Assembly (NCBI RefSeq): GCF_018308945.1
Contig: NZ_CP070501.1
Location: 1,550,001 to 1,614,000, forward strand
Direction of reading: 5' to 3'
Origin: Agrococcus sp. Marseille-Q4369
GTDB lineage: Bacteria; Actinomycetota; Actinomycetes; Actinomycetales; Microbacteriaceae
DNA: 64,000 nucleotides
Shown here: positions 1 to 8,071 of the stretch, piece after piece
Numbering within the stretch: position 1 is the stretch's first letter
Layout: every line of letters begins with the position of its first letter
Made by a program: the position numbers and the translations under genes
The notes under the pieces: model-generated
Told to the model about the DNA's origin: nothing
Database searches by the model: none
What the model saw: only the letters and a program-made list of their open reading frames with translations

Positions 1-1
1 C

Positions 2-1015
2 GGCGAGTGGGCCGGCGAGTGGTTCGTCGACACCTCGAGGCTGCCGGTGGCCGCCGAGACGGGCTTCGTCGTCCGCACGGGCGACGGCGCCCCGGTCGCG
101 CGCATCTGGAAGCATCCGCTCGACCCGCGCCTGCCGGCGCTCCGCACGGCCGTCGACCCCGAGCGGCTCGCGCGCATCTCGGCCGCTGCCGGCAGCAGCG
201 GCGCGATCGAGGCGCGCGTGCTCGCCTACCGGCCCGGCCGCCGCGCCGTCGTGCGCATCACGCAGCACGGCGTGCACCTGTTCGTGAAGGTCGTGCGGCC
301 CGCCGAGGCGGAGGACCTCGTGGCGATCCACGAGGCGTGCCGCGCGGTGGGCGTGCCCGCGCCCGAAGTCGTGCACTGGTCGCCGTCGGGGGTCGTCGTC
401 GTGCGCGACGCGATCGGCACGCCCGGCCCCGTCACGGCCGCGACGATGCCGGCCGACGCCGTCGTCGACGCGGTCGACGCGCTGCGCGAGCGGCTGCTGA
501 CCGTGCGCACGCGCCGCATCGCGCGCGCCTCGGTCGCGACGCGCATCGACTGGCACATCGCCCGCCTCGGCGACGCGCTCCCCGACCGCGTCGCCGACGT
601 GCGCTCGCTCGCGCCGCTCATCACCGCGAACGCGCGCCGCGTCGGGCCGCCGCAGGTCATCCACGGCGACCTGCACATCGGCCAGCTCTTCTTCCACGGC
701 AGCGCGGTCTCGTCGATCATCGACGTCGACACCGCGGGGCTCGGCGACCCGGCCGACGACTGCGCGGCCTTCGTCGGGCACGCGACCGCGAGCGCCGTGC
801 GCAACGACGTGGCGGGCCGCGCGGCCGACGCGGAGCTGCTGCAGGATCTCGCCGACGCCGCGGAGGAGCGCTGGCTCCACTCCGCCCACACCAGGGCCCT
901 CACCGCGCTGCACCTGCTCGGCCACGGCATCCGCGCCGCCGAGCGCTCGCCCGAGGCGGCGGGCCTGCTGCTCGACCGCGCGCTCGAGGTCACGGGGCTG
1001 CGGCCCCGCCGCTGA
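2..1015 (+). CDS. Phosphotransferase (APH fold), 5' end outside window
   Basis: The frame is open from the first bases, so the true start lies upstream of the window; about 337 codons are visible. The protein has the aminoglycoside-phosphotransferase/choline-kinase fold signature: a Brenner-type loop HGDLHIGQLF near bases 661-690, then IIDVDTAGLGDPADD, which holds the metal-binding Asp. It aligns along its whole length with the next gene (both share VDTS near the start, AETGFV and HP-DPRLPAL), so the two are tandem paralogues. Family members phosphorylate small hydroxylated molecules or antibiotics; nothing here identifies the substrate. It is probably cytosolic, with no signal peptide or membrane segment in the visible part. 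An internal GTG at base 47 is not the real start, because homology to the paralogue begins before it. Confidence 0.8.
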   Translation, partial: GEWAGEWFVDTSRLPVAAETGFVVRTGDGAPVARIWKHPLDPRLPALRTAVDPERLARISAAAGSSGAIEARVLAYRPGRRAVVRITQHGVHLFVKVVRPAEAEDLVAIHEACRAVGVPAPEVVHWSPSGVVVVRDAIGTPGPVTAATMPADAVVDAVDALRERLLTVRTRRIARASVATRIDWHIARLGDALPDRVADVRSLAPLITANARRVGPPQVIHGDLHIGQLFFHGSAVSSIIDVDTAGLGDPADDCAAFVGHATASAVRNDVAGRAADAELLQDLADAAEERWLHSAHTRALTALHLLGHGIRAAERSPEAAGLLLDRALEVTGLRPRR

Positions 1016-1039
1016 GCCCGCGCGGCCGCGACTCCCAGC

Positions 1040-1099
1040 GGGTGCGCTCCCGCCGCCGGGGTGCGGGCATGCCGCCACCCCGGCGGCGGGAGCGCACCC
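1040..1099. repeat. Long intergenic hairpin, 24-bp perfect arms
   Basis: Bases 1040-1063 and 1076-1099 are perfect reverse complements, and the 12-nt loop itself contains the palindrome GGCATGCC. It lies between the two phosphotransferase paralogues. It has no T-run, so it may be a mobile REP-like palindrome, or a terminator or mRNA stabiliser for the first gene. Confidence 0.75.
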
Positions 1100-1176
1100 G
1101 TCGCCGCGGACTCGGCTCACCGAGCGCGGCGATCTGGTCGAATGGCCGTGTGGACGCAGCGATCGACGGGCCCGCG

Positions 1177-2364
1177 ATGAGCGCCGAGGAGCGCATGCTG
1201 CGCGACGCCCTCGGCGAGCAGCTGGAGGGCGAGCTGCGCATCATCAGCCGCGAGCCGTTCGGCGGCGGCGCGCTCACGGGCTTCGAGGAGCGCTCGCCCC
1301 AGTCCCGCTACTGGTACGTCGACACCTCCGGGAAGCGCGTCGAGGCCGAGACGGGCTTCGTGCTCGGCGAGCCCGAGCGCCCCGACGCGCGCATCTGGCT
1401 CCACCCCGCCGACCCCCGCCTGCCCGCGCTCGCGCCCGCATCCTTCCCCGGCGCCGCCGCGACGCTCATGGGCCGGCTCGGCGTCTCGATCGACCGCCCG
1501 CCCGAGCTGCTCGTCTACCGGCCCGGCAAGCGCGCGATGTTCCGGATGCGCGCGGGCGCGCGGGAGACGTACCTCAAGATCGTGCGGCCCACCGCCTCGG
1601 GCTCGATCGTCGAGCTGCAGGAGTCGCTGCGCGCCGGCGGCGTGCCCGTGCCGCACATCACCGGCTGGTCGGAGCTCGGCATCGTGCTCACCGAGACCGC
1701 GGAGGGACTGCCGCTCACCTCGCGGCTCGCCGAGCTCGAGCCGGAGCGGCTGCTCGACTCGATCGACGCGCTGCGCGAGCGGATCGCCGCGGTCGACGCC
1801 GGCCGCGACGCGCGCGCCTCGCTCGGCCTGCGGCACGACTGGTACCTCGGGCGCATCGCCGCCGCGCTGGCGCGGGCGGAGGACGGCCCGGCGGGCGGCC
1901 CGTCGGCGGCGCTCCGCGACCACCTCGCCGCCGTGACGGAGGTCGTGACGGGCGCCGACGCATCCGCCCTCGTGGTCGACGAGACCGAGCGGCGCACGAT
2001 CCACGGCGACCTGCACGTCGGGCAGCTCTTCGTCGAGGCCGACGACGCGAGCGCGGTCGCGAGCGTCATCGACATCGACACCGCGGGGCTCGGCGACCCG
2101 GCCGACGATGAGGCGGCGCTCATCGCGCACCTCGTCGCGTCGATCGCGCTCGCGCGGCGCGGCGATGGCCGCGCGGCGGGCTTCCGGCGGCTGCTCGACG
2201 CGGCGGCCGTGCGCTGGCTCGCGCCGGGTCGACCGGGCGTGGCACGCGTCGCCCACCGCACGGCCGTGCACGTGCTCGCGCACGCGCTCGCCCCGATCGA
2301 GCGCGGCGACCTCGAGACCGCCGAGGTAGAGCTCGCGCTCGGCCGCGAGATCCTGCGGGGGTGA
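1177..2364 (+). CDS. Phosphotransferase (APH fold), second tandem paralogue
   Basis: This 395-residue protein is a diverged copy of the preceding gene. It carries the same nucleotide-transfer elements: HGDLHVGQLF around two thirds of the way along, followed by VIDIDTAGLGDPADD with the metal-binding Asp. The N-terminal third is a small-molecule kinase-like lobe (RPGKRAMFRM, YLKIVRP, with a likely ATP-contacting Lys). The start is uncertain: ATG 1177 is taken here, while GTG 1150 is in frame and would add nine residues; neither has a strong ribosome binding site. The two paralogues are separated only by the 24-bp-arm hairpin, so they may be co-transcribed. The substrate cannot be told from sequence; a resistance role should not be assumed. 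Confidence 0.8.
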   Translation: MSAEERMLRDALGEQLEGELRIISREPFGGGALTGFEERSPQSRYWYVDTSGKRVEAETGFVLGEPERPDARIWLHPADPRLPALAPASFPGAAATLMGRLGVSIDRPPELLVYRPGKRAMFRMRAGARETYLKIVRPTASGSIVELQESLRAGGVPVPHITGWSELGIVLTETAEGLPLTSRLAELEPERLLDSIDALRERIAAVDAGRDARASLGLRHDWYLGRIAAALARAEDGPAGGPSAALRDHLAAVTEVVTGADASALVVDETERRTIHGDLHVGQLFVEADDASAVASVIDIDTAGLGDPADDEAALIAHLVASIALARRGDGRAAGFRRLLDAAAVRWLAPGRPGVARVAHRTAVHVLAHALAPIERGDLETAEVELALGREILRG

Positions 2365-2365
2365 A

Positions 2366-2383
2366 GATGAGAGACCTCTCATC
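2366..2383. promoter_or_regulatory. Palindrome GATGAGAG-ac-CTCTCATC
   Basis: Eight-base inverted arms are separated by 2 nt, a spacing that suits a dimeric repressor site rather than an RNA hairpin. It follows the stop codon of the phosphotransferase and precedes the small secreted protein at 2427. The regulator is unknown. Confidence 0.35.
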
Positions 2384-2426
2384 TGAGCGTCCTCCTGCCC
2401 TCACCGGGGCCGTCGAGGCTGGAGGC

Positions 2427-2756
2427 ATGCAGCGGAAGCAGTGGGTGCTCGTCGGCACCGCGGGAGCCTTGACCCTCGCGGGCCTCAGCGTCGGCGCGAT
2501 GGGGATCGCGAGCGCGATGCAGGTGCAGGATGCGGCCGGCTCGCCGGTCTCGGGCGTCGAGCTGCGCGGCGACCGGGCGAGCACCGGCGCGGGATCGTCC
2601 CTCGAGGGGAAGGCTGCCGTGGGCACGATCCTCGCGCCGTCGCCGACGGAGCCTGCCTCGGCGACGGAGGCTCCCGCCCCGGAGCCCGTACCGGCCCCCG
2701 CCCCCGTCGCGCCGGCCGACTCGGCGAGCGCCGACTCGGCCGCGTCAAACGGCTGA
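2427..2756 (+). CDS. Small membrane-anchored or secreted protein, unknown function
   Basis: The predicted product has 109 residues. Residues about 6-30 form a hydrophobic segment after a short basic N-terminus (MQRKQW), consistent with a signal anchor or signal peptide. The rest is low-complexity, rich in Ala, Pro, Glu and Ser, including PAPEPVPAPAPVAPADSAS, and looks like an extracytoplasmic stalk. No Cys lipobox or catalytic motif is visible. ATG 2427 was chosen because the hydrophobic segment follows it directly and a GGAGG sits just upstream, although the spacing is very short. The frame is also open upstream to a GTG at 2361. The function is unknown. Confidence 0.5.
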   Translation: MQRKQWVLVGTAGALTLAGLSVGAMGIASAMQVQDAAGSPVSGVELRGDRASTGAGSSLEGKAAVGTILAPSPTEPASATEAPAPEPVPAPAPVAPADSASADSAASNG

Positions 2757-2810
2757 ACTCGCTCCCCCGCGCGCCGATCGGCGCGATCGCGGTCGACCGC
2801 TCGGCGGGTC

Positions 2811-2828
2811 GTTTGGTAGACTAACGAA
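2811..2828 (+). promoter_or_regulatory. Leaderless promoter and likely autoregulatory operator of MarR gene
   Basis: A -10 box TAGACT (2817-2822) ends 6 nt before ATG 2829, which places transcription initiation at or next to the start codon. An imperfect inverted repeat (TCGTT...AACGA, 2809-2827) overlaps the -10 box, as expected for MarR self-repression. Confidence 0.5.
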
Positions 2829-3248
2829 ATGCCGACCACTGCCCTCGCCGACGCCTTCCGGGTCGCTCTCGTGCGCATGGGCAGGCGGATGCGCGCCGAG
2901 CGGGTCGACGAGGCGCTCTCGCTCCACCACCTCTCGGCGCTCGGTGCCCTGCAGGTCGTCGAGGAGCCCACCCTCGCGCGCATCGCCGCTTGCGAGGGCG
3001 TGAAGCCGCCGAGCATGGTCAAGACGCTCCAGTACCTCGAGTCGCTCGGCTACGTCGAGCGCCGCGACCATCCGAGCGACGGCCGCATGGTGCTCTTCGC
3101 CATCAGCGACAAGGGCGAGCAGATGATCGCCGAGACGCGCGAGCGCCGCAACCGGGCGCTCGCCGAGGCGATCGACGCGCTGAGCCCCGAGGATCGCGAG
3201 GCGCTCGTCCGCGCGATCCCCATCATCCAGAGGCTCGCAGAACGATGA
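2829..3248 (+). CDS. MarR-family transcriptional regulator
   Basis: The 139-residue product has the length and layout of MarR proteins. An N-terminal dimerisation helix is followed by a winged helix-turn-helix at about residues 45-100, whose wing reads RRDHPSDGRM, the family's DxRxx-type wing. It is leaderless, with a -10 box directly before the ATG. Its stop codon overlaps the start of the following MFS exporter (ATGA), so the pair is one transcription and translation unit. MarR proteins in this arrangement usually repress the exporter until a ligand binds. The ligand is not evident. No Cys suggests that it is not an OhrR-type peroxide sensor. Confidence 0.88.
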   Translation: MPTTALADAFRVALVRMGRRMRAERVDEALSLHHLSALGALQVVEEPTLARIAACEGVKPPSMVKTLQYLESLGYVERRDHPSDGRMVLFAISDKGEQMIAETRERRNRALAEAIDALSPEDREALVRAIPIIQRLAER

Positions 3249-4510
3249 TGTTCCGCTCCTTGCGCCTGTTCAACTACCGCACCTGGTTCACCGGCGCCCT
3301 CATCTCGAACATCGGTGCGTGGATGCAGTCCACCGCGCTGTCGTGGACCGTGCTCACGGTGCTCACGAACAACGACGCGACCGCGGTCGGCATCAACATG
3401 GCGCTGCAGTTCGGGCCCCAGCTGCTGCTCGTGCCGGTCTCGGGCCTCATCGCCGACAAGTACGACCGGCGCAAGGTGCTGCTCGTGACCCAATCGGCGA
3501 TGGGCGTGCTCGCGCTCATCCTCGGCATCGTCGTCACCGCGGGCGTCGTCGAGCTGTGGCACGTGCAGCTGTTCGCGCTCGCGTTCGGCATCGTGCAGTC
3601 GTTCGACAACCCCGCGCGCCAGGCGTTCGTGTCGCAGATCGTCGGGCAGGACGACATCGCCAACGCGGTCGCCCTCAACTCCGCCTCGTTCCACGGCGCG
3701 CGCCTCGTCGGCCCGGCCGTCGCGGGCCTCCTCATCGCGCTCGTCGCGCCCGGCCCGGTGTTCCTCATCAACGCCGTGACGTTCGTCGCGATGATCGTCG
3801 CGCTGCTGCGGCTGCGCACGGACGAGCTGCGGCCGAGCCCGCGCGGCGCGAAGGGCCTCGGCGACATCGTCGCGGGCTTCCGCTACGTGAAGAAGCGCGG
3901 CGACCTGATGATCGTCTTCACGATGGCGTTCATCCTCGGCACGTTCGGGCTCAACTTCCCCATCTACATCTCGACCATGACGAGCGTCGAGTACGAGGCG
4001 CAGGCCGACACCTTCGGCATCCTCTCGAGCGCGATGGCGATCGGCTCGGTCGCGGGCGCGCTGCTCGCCGCCCGTGCGGCGCGGCCGCGATGGACGCTCA
4101 TCATCGGCGGCCTCGGCCTGTTCGTCTTCGGCTGCCTCGCCGCAGCGGTCGCGCCCCACATCGTGCTGTTCGGGGTCGCGCTCGTCGTCGCCGGCTTCAC
4201 CGCGCAGCTGTTCATGACGAACGCCAACTCGATGGTGCAGCTCACGAGCGCCCCCGAGATGCGCGGCCGCGTGATGGCGCTCTACGGCGCGGTCTTCATG
4301 GGCGGCACCCCGATCGGCGCGCCGATCGTCGGCTGGGTCGCGGATGCGTGGGGTCCCCGCGCGGGCCTGTTCGTCGCCGCGGGCACGTGCCTCGTCGCGT
4401 TCGCGGTCGGCGCCGTCTGGTGGATGCGCGTGCGCCGCTCCGACCGCATGAGCCGCACGGGCACGCTCACACTGCCGCCGCCCACCGAGCAGATCGACAT
4501 CGCGAAGTAG
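3245..4510 (+). CDS. MFS exporter (EntS/MFS_3-like)
   Basis: The 421-residue integral membrane protein has about twelve hydrophobic segments. The loop-2 signature GLIADKYDRRKVLL (about residues 67-80) is the MFS GxxxDrxxRR motif, and the equivalent in the second half is EMRGRVMALYGAVFMGG. The opening MFRSLRLFNYRTWFTG and SFDNPARQAFVSQIV are characteristic of the EntS-like branch that exports siderophores, macrolides or other hydrophobic compounds. ATG 3245 overlaps the MarR stop codon by 4 bp, so expression is probably controlled by that repressor. The substrate is unknown. One detail of codon use stands out: its only GAT codon I noticed lies within a GGATGCG word. Confidence 0.88.
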   Translation: MMFRSLRLFNYRTWFTGALISNIGAWMQSTALSWTVLTVLTNNDATAVGINMALQFGPQLLLVPVSGLIADKYDRRKVLLVTQSAMGVLALILGIVVTAGVVELWHVQLFALAFGIVQSFDNPARQAFVSQIVGQDDIANAVALNSASFHGARLVGPAVAGLLIALVAPGPVFLINAVTFVAMIVALLRLRTDELRPSPRGAKGLGDIVAGFRYVKKRGDLMIVFTMAFILGTFGLNFPIYISTMTSVEYEAQADTFGILSSAMAIGSVAGALLAARAARPRWTLIIGGLGLFVFGCLAAAVAPHIVLFGVALVVAGFTAQLFMTNANSMVQLTSAPEMRGRVMALYGAVFMGGTPIGAPIVGWVADAWGPRAGLFVAAGTCLVAFAVGAVWWMRVRRSDRMSRTGTLTLPPPTEQIDIAK

Positions 4511-4544
4511 CGCGCTGGAGCTGAGGGAGCCGCTCGCTGCCCGT

Positions 4545-5339
4545 CTACGCCTTCCGGCTCGACTTCACGGCCTCGATCGCCAGCCGCACGATGAGCACCG
4601 CGAGGAAGACGGCGAAGACGATGGATGCGGTGCGCGGGTCGAGCAGGTTGGCGACGGCCGCGCCGAGCGCGGTGGTGACGCAGGCGGAGAGCCCGACGAC
4701 GAGCGCGGAGCGCAGGTCGACGTTCTTCCGCCGCAGGTTGCCGATCGTGCCCGAGATCGCGGTCGGGATCATCATCGCGAGCGACGTCCCCTTCGCGACG
4801 AGGTCGCTCTGGCCGAACACCAGGATGAGCATCGGGACGATGATGATCCCGCCGCCGACGCCGAGGATCCCGGAGAGCACGCCCGTGCAGAAGCCGAGCA
4901 CGATGAGCCCGATGATCGGCAGCACCGTGAGCTCGAGCTCCGCCTCGCGCGACGGCACGACGAGGAACAGGCTCACCGCGACGGCGGCGAGGAAGACGAT
5001 GAACGCCCAGCGGATCGCGAGCAGCGGCAGCCGGTGGAGCAGGTGGGCGCCGACCTGCGCGCCGGTCACCGAGCCGATCACCAGGATGAGCGCGACGAGC
5101 CAGGCGACCTGCTCGAGCGCCGCGTAGCTCGCGACCCCGACGAGCGCGGCCGGCACGATCGCGGCGAGCGACGTGCCGGCGGCGAGGCGGCGCTCGAAGC
5201 CGGCGGCGAGCACGAGCAGCGGCACGATGACGATGCCGCCGCCGATCCCGAACATGCCCGAGAGGAACCCGGCGAAGAGCCCGATCCCGATGAGCGACCA
5301 CAGCGGGCGACGGCGGGTGGCCTCGAGATCGTCTGTCAC
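4545..5339 (-). CDS. TauE/SafE (DUF81) permease
   Basis: The 264-residue membrane protein belongs to the sulfite exporter TauE/SafE family. It shows the two internally repeated glycine-rich motifs: GMFGIGGGIVIVPLL near residue 30 and GILGVGGGIIIVPML near residue 155, each opening one half of an eight-helix fold. Members move sulfite, sulfoacetate, other organosulfonates or uncharacterised anions across the inner membrane. The frame is open far upstream, but homology begins at VTDDLEATRRR, so GTG 5339 is taken as the start; the ribosome binding site is weak. No sulfur-metabolism gene is adjacent, so the substrate cannot be inferred from context. Confidence 0.85.
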   Translation of the reverse strand: MTDDLEATRRRPLWSLIGIGLFAGFLSGMFGIGGGIVIVPLLVLAAGFERRLAAGTSLAAIVPAALVGVASYAALEQVAWLVALILVIGSVTGAQVGAHLLHRLPLLAIRWAFIVFLAAVAVSLFLVVPSREAELELTVLPIIGLIVLGFCTGVLSGILGVGGGIIIVPMLILVFGQSDLVAKGTSLAMMIPTAISGTIGNLRRKNVDLRSALVVGLSACVTTALGAAVANLLDPRTASIVFAVFLAVLIVRLAIEAVKSSRKA

Positions 5340-5374
5340 CCATCCATCCTGCCGTGACCGGCCGCATCCGTCGT

Positions 5375-6205
5375 TCAGGTCATGGCGTCGACCTCCAGCC
5401 GAGCGGGAGCGCGGAGTGCGTGCGCCATCCACCACCAGGCGAAGATGCTCAGGATGATCGGCACGATGAGCGAGGCGAGCGAGCCGAGCGCGACCCACGG
5501 GCCGGCCAGGGCGACGAGCTGGCCGGGGTCGGCGATGCGCTCGAGGAGGCCGGGGTCGATCGCGCCCGGATCGAAGTCGCCCGGGTCGCCGCTCCAGCCC
5601 TGCGCGCCCCAGTCGGCGTCGCTCGGGTCGAAGTCGAGGTTCGGCCCGCCGGCGAAGGGGAGGCCGCCGAACGCGGGGCCGATCGTGATCGAGCCGAGGC
5701 TGCCGAGCAGGATGTTCGCGGCGGCGGCGGTGCCGAAGCCGGCCCACGTGACGCCGACCGGGCGGTGGACGCCGCCGCGGCGGAGCATGCGGGCGCTGAT
5801 CCAGAGGCCGACGAGCCAGACGACGATGCCGAGCGGGATCGCGGCGATCACCGCGATGCCGCCCGCGGAGCCGAGCCAGTCGGCGAGCTGCGGCCAGACG
5901 CCACCGGTCGCGCTCGGACCGCCCTCGCTGAGGGCGAAGCCGATGCCGAAGATGACGGCGCTGACGATGAACGGGAGCGCGAGGAGGACGATCGCGGCTT
6001 GCGAGATGCCGAGGCCGAGCCACGCGATGCCGCCGCCGATGCCGCCGGCGAGGCGGGCGCGGTGGGCGTCGGCCTTGGGCAGCGGCGGGCGCGGGGTGGT
6101 CGCCCGCGTCGGGGCGACGGGCGGGACGGAGGGCTGCTGCGCCGTGTGCTGCGTCGGCTGCCCTTGCGGCGCGGCCGGCCAGGGTGCGGGATTGGGGACG
6201 CTCAT
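5375..6205 (-). CDS. Conserved-looking membrane protein, unknown function
   Basis: The 276-residue product starts with a Pro/Gln/Ala-rich cytosolic tail (residues 1-48) and has four hydrophobic regions at about residues 52-92, 113-137, 151-180 and 232-262. Between the last two lies an acidic, Asp/Gly/Pro-rich loop (about 188-225) containing repeated DFDP, DPGD and DPG elements, which might bind a cation. I do not recognise the family. It lies 35 bp upstream of the TauE permease on the same strand and could be co-transcribed with it. The start is an ATG 97 bp before the cytochrome gene's end. Confidence 0.6.
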   Translation of the reverse strand: MSVPNPAPWPAAPQGQPTQHTAQQPSVPPVAPTRATTPRPPLPKADAHRARLAGGIGGGIAWLGLGISQAAIVLLALPFIVSAVIFGIGFALSEGGPSATGGVWPQLADWLGSAGGIAVIAAIPLGIVVWLVGLWISARMLRRGGVHRPVGVTWAGFGTAAAANILLGSLGSITIGPAFGGLPFAGGPNLDFDPSDADWGAQGWSGDPGDFDPGAIDPGLLERIADPGQLVALAGPWVALGSLASLIVPIILSIFAWWWMAHALRAPARLEVDAMT

Positions 6206-6302
6206 GCCAGCAACGCTAGGCGCGCCCGGGTGACCGGGCCACCCGGCCGCCCCGGGTTCCGCCTGGGGGATGACCCCCGGTGGATCCCGCTCGTCGCGGC
6301 GG

Positions 6303-8069
6303 TCAGCGCGAGGAGACGGTGCCGAAGCGCTGCGCGATCGGCACGAGCAGCGAGGGCCGCGCGGCGAACCACGCCGCGGCGATGACGAGCAGCGAGCCGG
6401 CGAAGAACGCGAAGCCGAGCCAGTCGTCGGCCTCGCGCGCCGCGTACATGTGGTTGAGGTTGCGCAGCGCCCCGGTCGTGAGCACGAGCAGCACGTGCGT
6501 GACGATGAACACCACGAAGTAGAGCATCACGGGGAAGTGCACGGCGCGCGCCCACTCGACGGGGAAGGCGCGGTCGAGGCCCGCCTTGCCCAGCGGCCAC
6601 CAGCGGCTCATGCGGATGCCCGTGATGATCGCGAGCGGCGCGGCGACGAACACGGTGGTGAAGTACGCGAGCTGCTGGAGCGCGTTGTAGTTCACCCAGC
6701 CGTGCTCGGTGGGCCAGTCGAGCGAGACGTACTGCAGGCCGGCGGAGATCGCGTGCGGGAAGACCTCGAAGCTCGTGGGCACGATGCGCATCCACTGCCC
6801 GGTCGCGAGCAGCAGCACGACGAAGACGAGCCCGTTCACGACCCACAGCACGTCGAGGCTCGTGTGGAGCCAGACCGAGAGCGAGGTCTTCTTGCCGCCG
6901 CGCTTCGGGGTCCAGTAGGCGTCGGGCTTCCGCTCGTACCGCACCTGCAGGCCCGAGCGGATGATGAGCACGATCAGCAGCGAGTTGAAGAAGTGCGACC
7001 AGTTCAGCCACGGCGGCAGGCCGACGGGGGCGCCTTCGGGCAGGTCGTAGGTGCCGGAGTACTGCTGCATGAACGCCGCGACCGGCTCGAGTCCGACGAA
7101 CCAGCGGGCGATCGCGACGACGATCGTCGCCAGGCCGATGATCGCGAGCGTGACGATGACGGCCGTCGCGAGCCACTGACGCGCGGTGACGGGGCGCATG
7201 GACGGCGCGGCGGCGGCCGCAGCCGCAGCCGGCTTGGCAGCGGCCGGTCTCACCGCAGGGGCGGGCTTGACGACCGGCGCGTCAGCCTTCGCTACGACCG
7301 GCGCGGGCTCGGGCTCGGCGGCGGGCGCCGAAGCGGCGTTCTCCGCTTCTGCTGCCCGATCGGCCGCCAGGGCAGGTGCCGCCGCGGGCACCTCCACCTC
7401 CGCTGGTCGAGTAGCCGCCGCAGGCGGCGTATCGAGACCCGCCGACTCCGTCTCGATACGCGCGCTCTGCGCGCTACTCGACGAACGGGCGGCCGCCGGC
7501 GCGGCACTGGCGGGCGGCCACGGCTCGCCGCCGCGCACGCGCGGCAGACCGCGACGGACCGCGCTGCCGCCGTCGTGGGTGGTACCGATCGGTCGCTCGA
7601 CAGGAGCGGCAGCCGACGATTCGGTACCACCCGACGCGGTCTCCGGAGCGGGGGTGGTACCGATGTGTCGCTCGACGGGGGCAGCAGGCGACGAATCGGT
7701 ACCACCCAGCTGCTCGGGCTCGCCGGCCGGCTGCTCGATCGGGGCGGCAGCGACCGCCGGAGCGCCGGTGGCGGGCGGCCATGGCTCGCCGCCGGCGAAG
7801 CGGGGCAAGCCGCGGCGGATCGAGCCGGCCGGGGCCGGCCGCACGGCAGCCGGAGCGGGAGCGGGAGTCGCAGCCACGGGCTGCTCGACCGGCATCGCGT
7901 CGACGACGGTCGCCGCGTCGTCGCGCGGCTGCGGCGGCGGATCGGCCGGGATCGGCGTAGCGGCCGTCGCGCTGGTCGGGAGGTCGGCGGCGACGGCCGA
8001 CGCCGGCGGCCACGGCTCGCCGCCGGGCACGCGCGGGAGGCCCCGACGCAGCGCCACCGCTTGCTCCAT
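6303..8069 (-). CDS. Cytochrome b/b6-domain membrane protein with long repeat-rich N-terminal tail
   Basis: The 588-residue protein has two parts. The C-terminal half (from about residue 297) is a cytochrome b561/b6-like membrane domain with about five helices; His359, His402, His511 and His525 are candidate haem ligands. The N-terminal half (1-290) is Ala/Pro/Glu-rich and contains three copies of RRGLPRxxGGEPWPP at residues 8-22, 85-99 and 172-186. The DNA between these copies holds two families of palindromic repeats, inserted in frame. It is the last gene of an etfB-etfA-cytochrome operon, starting 2 bp after the etfA stop. The context suggests that it carries electrons from ETF to the quinone pool or respiratory chain; this is inference. 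No ETF-quinone oxidoreductase is visible nearby. Confidence 0.8.
   Translation of the reverse strand: MEQAVALRRGLPRVPGGEPWPPASAVAADLPTSATAATPIPADPPPQPRDDAATVVDAMPVEQPVAATPAPAPAAVRPAPAGSIRRGLPRFAGGEPWPPATGAPAVAAAPIEQPAGEPEQLGGTDSSPAAPVERHIGTTPAPETASGGTESSAAAPVERPIGTTHDGGSAVRRGLPRVRGGEPWPPASAAPAAARSSSSAQSARIETESAGLDTPPAAATRPAEVEVPAAAPALAADRAAEAENAASAPAAEPEPAPVVAKADAPVVKPAPAVRPAAAKPAAAAAAAAPSMRPVTARQWLATAVIVTLAIIGLATIVVAIARWFVGLEPVAAFMQQYSGTYDLPEGAPVGLPPWLNWSHFFNSLLIVLIIRSGLQVRYERKPDAYWTPKRGGKKTSLSVWLHTSLDVLWVVNGLVFVVLLLATGQWMRIVPTSFEVFPHAISAGLQYVSLDWPTEHGWVNYNALQQLAYFTTVFVAAPLAIITGIRMSRWWPLGKAGLDRAFPVEWARAVHFPVMLYFVVFIVTHVLLVLTTGALRNLNHMYAAREADDWLGFAFFAGSLLVIAAAWFAARPSLLVPIAQRFGTVSSR
7405..7482. 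repeat. Two inverted GTCGAGTAGC/GTATCGAGAC elements inside a CDS
   Basis: Bases 7405-7439 (GGTCGAGTAG...GTATCGAGACC) and 7450-7482 (GTCTCGATAC...CTACTCGAC) are two copies of one short palindromic element in opposite orientation, each with its own GC-rich hairpin centre. From memory, similar elements are common between genes in Microbacteriaceae. Here they are translated as part of the cytochrome b protein tail (about residues 196-222). Confidence 0.75.
7577..7707. repeat. Tandem 56-bp palindromic repeats inside a CDS
   Basis: Two units, 7577-7632 and 7652-7707, each begin with GGGTGGTACCGA and end with its reverse complement. Their starts are 75 bp (25 codons) apart. In the cytochrome tail they encode the near-identical peptides GGTDSSPAAPVERHIGTT and GGTESSAAAPVERPIGTT. 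Confidence 0.8.
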
Positions 8070-8071
8070 CG

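Noticed and set aside
7-1149. The first ~380 codons of a 785-codon open frame starting at base 7
   Set aside because: This part is Arg/Ala-rich nonsense caused by high GC in the wrong frame; the real first gene is in another frame, and only the part from about 1150-1177 onwards is coding.
1177-2364. Calling the phosphotransferase paralogues antibiotic-resistance genes
   Set aside because: The fold is shared by many small-molecule kinases and no resistance context is present.
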